From: Rhodospirillales bacterium
Lineage (GTDB): Bacteria; Pseudomonadota; Alphaproteobacteria; Rhodospirillales; JASLLZ01
Reading direction: 5' to 3'
Assembly (NCBI GenBank): GCA_030754885.1
Contig: JASLZL010000119.1
Span: 1-47,307, forward strand
DNA: 47,307 bases
Made by a program: the position numbers and the translations under genes. Shown here in pieces: positions 42,544 to 47,307 of the stretch. Position 1 is the stretch's first letter. Every line of letters starts with the position of its first letter. The notes below the pieces were generated by a model. That model had not been told where the DNA came from. It did not search any database and saw only the letters and a list, made by a program, of their open reading frames with translations.

Positions 42544-44856
42544 ATGACCACGACCTATCACAGCCACTCTTCCCATTGGGGTGCTTTCACCGCCGAGGTC
42601 CGCGACGGGCGTTTGGTCGGGGTGCAGCCGTTCGCCCACGACGGCCAACCCTCAGCGCTGATCGACGCCATGCCCGACGCCGTCCACGACGAGACCCGGG
42701 TTGCGGCACCGATGGTGCGCCAAGGCTATCTGCGCGACGGTGCGAACGCCGGCGGCGCGGGGCGCGGACGCGAGCCCTTCGTCGCGGTGTCGTGGGAACA
42801 GGCCCTCGACCTGGTCGCCGGCGAGCTTGCGCGGGTCAAGGAAGAGCACGGCAACCAGGCCATCTTCGGCGGCTCTTACGGTTGGTCGAGTGCCGGGCGT
42901 ATGCATCACGCCCGTACCCAGGTCCGCCGCTTCCTTTACGGCTTTGGCGGCTGCACCGATCAGTTCACCAATTACAGCTATGGCGCCGCCATGGTCTTCC
43001 TACCCCACATCGTCGGCGGCTTCCAATCAGCCTGCGGGCCAGTGACCAGCTGGTCCAGCATCGTCGATAATACCCGGCTCATGGTCGCCTTTGGCGGTAT
43101 CAGCCTGAAGAACGGACAGGTGAATTCCGGCGGCATGGGGGATCATGCCTACGAGGTCTGGCTGCGCCGTGCCGTCGATGCCGGGGTGCGTTTCGTCAAC
43201 ATCAGCCCCCTGCGTGACGACGGCCCGGATCTTCTCGACGCCCAGTGGCTTTCCATCCGTCCCAACACCGACACCGCCCTGATGCTGGCCCTCGCCCACA
43301 CCTTGGTCGCCGAAGGGCTGCACGACGGTGAGTTCGTGGATCGGTATTGCACCGGTGCCGATCGCTTCATCGCCTACTTGATGGGTGAGTCCGACGGTGC
43401 GCCCAGGGATGCCGAATGGGCGGAAGCCATTACCGGCATCAACGCCGAGACGATTCGCGGATTGGCACGGCAAATGGCGGCTGAGCGCACCATGGTGACA
43501 GCGACCTGGTCCCTACAGCGCTCAGACCACGGCGAGCAGACCTATTGGGCGCTCATAGCACTTGCCGCGCTCTTGGGCCAGATCGGCCTGCCCGGCGGTG
43601 GTTTCGGATTTGGCTATGGCTCCATCAACGGCATCGGCAACCGCGATACCATCGCCCCCATGCCCAGTCTGGGGACCGGCAAGAACCCGCTTGGCCTTGC
43701 CATCCCGGTGGCCAGGGTCACCGACATGTTGCTGTCGCCGGGCTCGACCATAGATTTCAACGGGGCACCGATGACCCTGCCCGATATCCGCATGGTCTAT
43801 TGGTGCGGCGGCAATCCGTTCCATCATCACCAGGATCTCAACCGGTTGATCGAAGGCTGGCGGCGGCCCGAAACCATCGTCGTGCACGAACCGTGGTGGA
43901 CGGCGACGGCGCGCCACGCCGACATCATCTTGCCGGCGACGACGTCGCTTGAACGCAACGACATCGGCTCGTCGTCGCGCGACCGATATATCATCGCCAT
44001 GCACAAGGCGGTGGAGCCCGTAGGCCAAGCGCGCAACGACTTCGACATCTTCGCCGACTTGTCCGAGCGCCTGGGCTTCCGTGCTGCCTACACACAAGGC
44101 CGCGACGAGATGGCATGGCTGCGCCACCTCTATGACGAGTTCCGCTCCGGCGCGCTTTCCAACCGCTATACCATGCCCGACTTCGATACCTTTTGGGACC
44201 AGGGCCACGTGGAGGTGCCGGAAGCCGACGAGGACCTGGTCTTGTTCCGGAACTTCCGCCGCGACCCCGAGGGCCATAGACTCGACACCCCGTCGGGCAA
44301 GATCGAGATTTATTCCGAGCGCATCGCCGGCTTCGGCTATGACGATTGCCCGCCTCATCCGACCTGGCTTGAGCCGGCTGAGTGGCTGGGCTCGGACAAG
44401 GCGGCGCGTCACCCGCTGCATCTGATCTCCAACCAACCCAAGACGCGGCTTCACAGCCAAATGGACATGGGACCGGTCAGCCGGGCGGCCAAGGTGAACG
44501 GCCGCGAGGTCCTCCTCATCCATCCCGACGACGCGGCGCCGCGCGGTATCCAAGCGGGCGACGTGGTGCGCGTCTTCAACGACCGCGGTGCTTGTCTGGC
44601 CGGGGTAGCGGTGGGGGACGGCATCGAGGTGGGCGTCGTGCGCTTGCCGAGCGGCGCCTGGTACGACCCCGAAGATCCGAGCCGCCCGGGGAGTTTGGAC
44701 AAACACGGTAATCCCAACGTGTTGACGCTCGACAAGGGTACATCGCGCCTCGGCCAGGGGCCGAGCGCCATGAGCACTCTGGTCGAAGTCGAGAAGTGGG
44801 TTGGCGATGTGCCGCCGATCACGGCCTTCCAGCCGCCGTTAATGAGCGAGAATTAG
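42544..44856 (+). CDS. Molybdopterin oxidoreductase, biotin/TMAO sulfoxide reductase type
   Basis: 770 residues of the DMSO reductase superfamily, without an N-terminal Fe-S motif and without a Tat signal, so cytoplasmic and closest in layout to BisC. The Mo-ligand serine is Ser145 in TNYSYGAAMV, as in TorA/DorA (YSTGAA), preceded by GGSYGWSSAGRMHHA. Cofactor-binding segments include WCGGNPFHHHQDLN and the C-terminal NQPKTRLHSQMDMG. It probably reduces S-oxides or N-oxides (biotin sulfoxide, methionine sulfoxide, TMAO). The electron donor is not encoded here. It lies 79 bases after the broken sulfur-amino-acid gene. Confidence 0.93.
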   Translation: MTTTYHSHSSHWGAFTAEVRDGRLVGVQPFAHDGQPSALIDAMPDAVHDETRVAAPMVRQGYLRDGANAGGAGRGREPFVAVSWEQALDLVAGELARVKEEHGNQAIFGGSYGWSSAGRMHHARTQVRRFLYGFGGCTDQFTNYSYGAAMVFLPHIVGGFQSACGPVTSWSSIVDNTRLMVAFGGISLKNGQVNSGGMGDHAYEVWLRRAVDAGVRFVNISPLRDDGPDLLDAQWLSIRPNTDTALMLALAHTLVAEGLHDGEFVDRYCTGADRFIAYLMGESDGAPRDAEWAEAITGINAETIRGLARQMAAERTMVTATWSLQRSDHGEQTYWALIALAALLGQIGLPGGGFGFGYGSINGIGNRDTIAPMPSLGTGKNPLGLAIPVARVTDMLLSPGSTIDFNGAPMTLPDIRMVYWCGGNPFHHHQDLNRLIEGWRRPETIVVHEPWWTATARHADIILPATTSLERNDIGSSSRDRYIIAMHKAVEPVGQARNDFDIFADLSERLGFRAAYTQGRDEMAWLRHLYDEFRSGALSNRYTMPDFDTFWDQGHVEVPEADEDLVLFRNFRRDPEGHRLDTPSGKIEIYSERIAGFGYDDCPPHPTWLEPAEWLGSDKAARHPLHLISNQPKTRLHSQMDMGPVSRAAKVNGREVLLIHPDDAAPRGIQAGDVVRVFNDRGACLAGVAVGDGIEVGVVRLPSGAWYDPEDPSRPGSLDKHGNPNVLTLDKGTSRLGQGPSAMSTLVEVEKWVGDVPPITAFQPPLMSEN

Positions 44857-44873
44857 GACGTTATCTGTTTATG

Positions 44874-44920
44874 CGGCACCAGCCCGCACCCCTGTCCGCC
44901 ACCCATGGCATTGTGTATGC
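44874..44920 (+). repeat. Half copy of the CGGCACC palindrome with loop
   Basis: Starting 18 bases after the molybdoenzyme stop, CGGCACCAGCCCGCACCCC continues to GCCACCCA and a loop-like GGCATTGTGTATGC, matching the left arm and loop of the complete copies. The right arm has been lost. Confidence 0.7.
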
Positions 44921-44944
44921 GGGATCGATTACACCACATGATTT

Positions 44945-45018
44945 ATGTCCGCTTTACCCCCGAAAGCGGACATTCAGAAGGACGTCGCTGAACGTCCGCT
45001 TATGACCCAACTCGGACA
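44945..45018. repeat. ATGTCCGCTT hairpin repeat, left of the sulfotransferase gene
   Basis: ATGTCCGCTTT (44945-44955) pairs perfectly with AAAGCGGACAT (44963-44973) around ACCCCCG. It is followed by AACGTCCGCTTATGACCCAA and CTCGGACAT, a second related unit. Similar hairpins occur near 47150-47275 and 24834. Confidence 0.7.
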
Positions 45019-46971
45019 TCAACTGATCGGATAACCAAACTCGCGTATGAAGGGCTTCAGGATGGGCACGACGGGAGCCAACTGGCTCTTGTAATTGTGC
45101 CACCTTTTCCGCGCAGATTTATAAACACTCGTGCTTACGTCTTGGTAGCTAGGTGTCATGATGCTCCTGTCCCTGACGTGGCGATGATATTCAAGAACGT
45201 TGTCGCTCCATGATTCCCCTAGGGCTTCGATTATCTGACGGGCGGTGGCATCGGGGTCTTCCACCAAATCTTCGTATCTATATTCGAAGTAATCCAGCCC
45301 AAGTGTTCCACGGTAATACAGCCAAAGATCAATTGTTATGGCGTAAAAATTAGCTGTATCTTCAAGGTTCAGGAAATGGACCATCGCCCGATTGATTCTG
45401 AATTTCTGCATAAAACAGCTAAGGACCACATCTCGTGGATCGCGCAGAGCGAAGAGCACCTTGGCTTCCGGAAACAGCCGACGCACAATCGCAAGATTAA
45501 CAATGTTGAGGGGGTACTTATCAACCATTGACTTGTCATCGAGAGCGTCGCCATGAAAATCGCGTGCCAGTTGCCAGTAGAATCGCCGCAGTTCTCTGAC
45601 ATCTGCCTCACTCAGGCGTTGAAGCCCTTTCGGCAACTTGTTTGGAATTTGTTTGGCAACCTGTTCGAGCCAATCATGCTCTCCGCCGGAAATAAAACTC
45701 GGATGGGAACATAGCATTTGTTCTACCAGCGTTGTTCCCGATCTTGGAAAGCCAACGAAAAACACCGGTGCCCCGTTATCGTCACCGTCAATCCGGCGCG
45801 GCCATTCCTTGACCATTTGTGCCGTGACCCCTTGGCGGTAGGCGCGGATCTGATCAGGATAACTGTTCTTTGATACAAATCTTGTATTGGTTGACGCGGC
45901 ACTTTTTTCATTGCATTGGCTGAATGCCTCGAAGGCCCTTTGATACTGGCCCCGCTTGTCAAGCACCAAGCCAAGGATGTTGGAGGCATCCTTGATTACC
46001 CAATCCTGTTTTGTGGTTTTGAGGACTTTAACAAGCCTACTTTCGGCCTCATCGAGTTCCTTATCTCTGAGCTCTAGGCGAGCGATGGATATATTCGCCA
46101 AAGGCTCTTCTGGATTGATGTCCAGCGCCCTTTTCAGTGAGACGAACGCTTCATCAATGCGGTTGTTTTTCTCCAAGGCTGCTCCAAGAGCAGCATGGGT
46201 TTTTGCCGAATCCGGCAATAATCGTACGGCGTATTCATAGAGGTTCAATGCTTCTTCGTTTTTGTAGAGCGTCCGGCTCACTCTGCCAAGGTTCATCAGA
46301 ATCTCGGCCGATTGAGGAAATAGTTCAGCCGCTTTCTTGAGGCATTCGTATGCAGAAGCATGGTTATTCATGGCCGACAGCGCCAATCCTTTTTGGTTAT
46401 GGGCCGTGGCGTTATCGGGATTGACTTCCAGCGCGCGGTCTAGGTATTCAATTGCTTCTTCTGGACGATTGAGGTTGAGCAGCGCCGTTCCCATCCCTTC
46501 ATGAGACGGGGCATGGCGTGGAACCAAGGCCGTTGCCTTGTGGAAAGACTCGGTAGCCTCTTCATGGCGCTTCAAGTTGTCCAGGGTCAGCCCGAGATTG
46601 TAGTGGGCATCCGCAAATCTAGGTTCAAGCGCTACTGCTTTTTGCAAACTTTCAACCGCCTCCAGGGCAGAGCCTGTCATGCCCTGGGCGATGCCGAGAT
46701 GCATGAACAAGAGGGGGCTTTCATTGGGGCGACGGGCTGCCTCTACAAGCAAATCTAACGCCTCATGTATTCTGCCCTCTCTCAAGGCGACGAACCCCAG
46801 CACATGGCGAGCACGGGATCGGGCCAAGTCCTCCCCGCCAATATCGGTGGTGGATTCCAACACCTGCTTGCAAAGGGCTTCCGCTTCACGATTCTTCCCG
46901 CCCTGAACAAGCGCATTGGCCTCATCCATCTTCGCTTCTGCTTCAGGCAAAGAAGTCCGGTTCGTGTTCAT
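45019..46971 (-). CDS. TPR-sulfotransferase fusion protein
   Basis: 650 residues. About nine to ten TPR units (residues ~15-330; e.g. HYNLGLTLDNLKRHEEATES, LGAALEKNNRIDEAFVSLKR) lead into a PF13469-type sulfotransferase domain. The 5'-phosphosulfate loop is FVGFPRSGTTLVEQ near residues 402-415, and the 3'-phosphate region is LFALRDPRDVVLSC near 502-515. The acceptor is unknown; a TPR-bound protein, polysaccharide or lipid is possible. No signal peptide. GC is visibly lower than the rest of the window and small palindromic repeats flank the gene on both sides, which suggests acquisition. Confidence 0.9.
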   Translation of the reverse strand: MNTNRTSLPEAEAKMDEANALVQGGKNREAEALCKQVLESTTDIGGEDLARSRARHVLGFVALREGRIHEALDLLVEAARRPNESPLLFMHLGIAQGMTGSALEAVESLQKAVALEPRFADAHYNLGLTLDNLKRHEEATESFHKATALVPRHAPSHEGMGTALLNLNRPEEAIEYLDRALEVNPDNATAHNQKGLALSAMNNHASAYECLKKAAELFPQSAEILMNLGRVSRTLYKNEEALNLYEYAVRLLPDSAKTHAALGAALEKNNRIDEAFVSLKRALDINPEEPLANISIARLELRDKELDEAESRLVKVLKTTKQDWVIKDASNILGLVLDKRGQYQRAFEAFSQCNEKSAASTNTRFVSKNSYPDQIRAYRQGVTAQMVKEWPRRIDGDDNGAPVFFVGFPRSGTTLVEQMLCSHPSFISGGEHDWLEQVAKQIPNKLPKGLQRLSEADVRELRRFYWQLARDFHGDALDDKSMVDKYPLNIVNLAIVRRLFPEAKVLFALRDPRDVVLSCFMQKFRINRAMVHFLNLEDTANFYAITIDLWLYYRGTLGLDYFEYRYEDLVEDPDATARQIIEALGESWSDNVLEYHRHVRDRSIMTPSYQDVSTSVYKSARKRWHNYKSQLAPVVPILKPFIREFGYPIS

Positions 46972-47307
46972 TTAAGCCAACGTGTTACAAACAGTTTATT
47001 AGACAGAGCCAGTCAATCTTCTCAGGTGCATTTCTATAACCGACATCTTCCAGATAATTCCTCAAATTGGACCCGATGATAATCGAAGAGGACGCCCCGG
47101 GAAACGTTGAAGTGAGTTTCCGGTCGTGTGATTGGGTGGCCATCCTTGGAATGTCTGCTTATGGCTACAAGCAGACATTGGCGACGTGATGCGGCATGTC
47201 TGTTGTTACCCCAACACCGGACATTAGACTGACCGAGCGCGATGTCCGTTCCTGACCCACAACGGACATTAGGGGCGCTGGTCGCGAAGCTACGTCATGG
47301 GCAAGCG
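46972..47307. other. 336-base end region with tandem ATGTCCG-type hairpins
   Basis: No gene seen. The first ~150 bases hold the sulfotransferase promoter side. Beyond it the small repeat family dominates (see the repeat entry). The window ends in unassigned sequence. Confidence 0.5.
47150..47275. repeat. Tandem ATGTCTGCTT/ATGTCCGTT hairpin repeats
   Basis: AATGTCTGCTT pairs with AAGCAGACATT (47150-47179). A second unit, ATGTCCGTT with AACGGACAT (47242-47269), encloses CCTGACCCAC. A lone ACCGGACATTAGACTG lies between. The stems differ but keep complementarity, as in the copy at 44945. Confidence 0.7.

Noticed and set aside
43522-44706. 394-residue open frame antisense to the molybdoenzyme
   Set aside because: Shadow of the real gene, without domain pattern or ribosome-binding site.

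Overview
The window looks like chromosome from a GC-rich alphaproteobacterium, most likely of the Rhodospirillales type. That placement is inferred from base composition and gene content (TrkH, ApaG, Hsp33, a LonB-like protease, DUF1194, PagL, many small-molecule catabolic enzymes). No rRNA or marker gene settles it. There is no prophage, CRISPR array, integrase or transposase. Two tRNA genes are present: Gln(UUG) at 2657-2730 and Gly(CCC) at 6517-6590.

Layout. 1-2442: a decayed CHASE/PAS sensor kinase. 2657-6444: tRNA-Gln, a LonB-like AAA+ protease and an MFS transporter. 6517-11659: tRNA-Gly, an orphan radical SAM enzyme, an OmpA-type lipoprotein, apaG, folE and trkH. 11768-16856: a minus-strand catabolic run (LDH2-type dehydrogenase, then sphingosine-phosphate-lyase-like PLP enzyme, HIT protein, serine hydrolase, DapA-like aldolase). 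16915-20664: argD-argF-hslO-lipoprotein on the minus strand. 20825-24754: a TauD-like oxygenase and a second DapA-like aldolase converge on a SelA-like PLP enzyme and a GFA protein. 25065-30987: GAF-linked class III cyclase, ThDP enzyme, MFS exporter, ankyrin remnant and small secreted proteins. 31170-35766: DoeA/creatinase-like M24 hydrolase divergent from an HpaI-type aldolase, DUF1330, an orphan fliN with a small partner, and a second TauD-like oxygenase. 35819-39837: DUF1194 protein, a cyclic-nucleotide-binding/TPR protein interrupted by a frameshift, PagL-like lipid A deacylase and a DUF123 GIY-YIG protein. 39893-44856: an odd SDR, an Lrp/AsnC regulator divergent from a frameshifted trans-sulfuration enzyme, and a TMAO/biotin-sulfoxide-reductase-type molybdoenzyme. 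45019-46971: a TPR-sulfotransferase of lower GC flanked by small palindromic repeats.

Three things stand out. First, a family of long palindromes beginning CGGCACC occurs just downstream of stop codons. The two complete copies share a nearly constant 16-nt loop, while their 33-nt arms differ in a compensated way, as expected if the hairpin itself is maintained. Half copies and one collapsed copy sit at the same kind of position. Second, a smaller hairpin family built on ATGTCCGCTT flanks the sulfotransferase gene and recurs elsewhere. Third, four genes carry disruptions; three of them can be repaired by adding one base in or beside a short run of identical bases. This could be sequencing error, real decay or, for the A6 site, slippage. 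I see no multi-gene system that is clearly new. The best candidates are the palindrome family, the cyclic-nucleotide-binding/TPR/DUF1194 unit and the orphan SPASM-type radical SAM enzyme.
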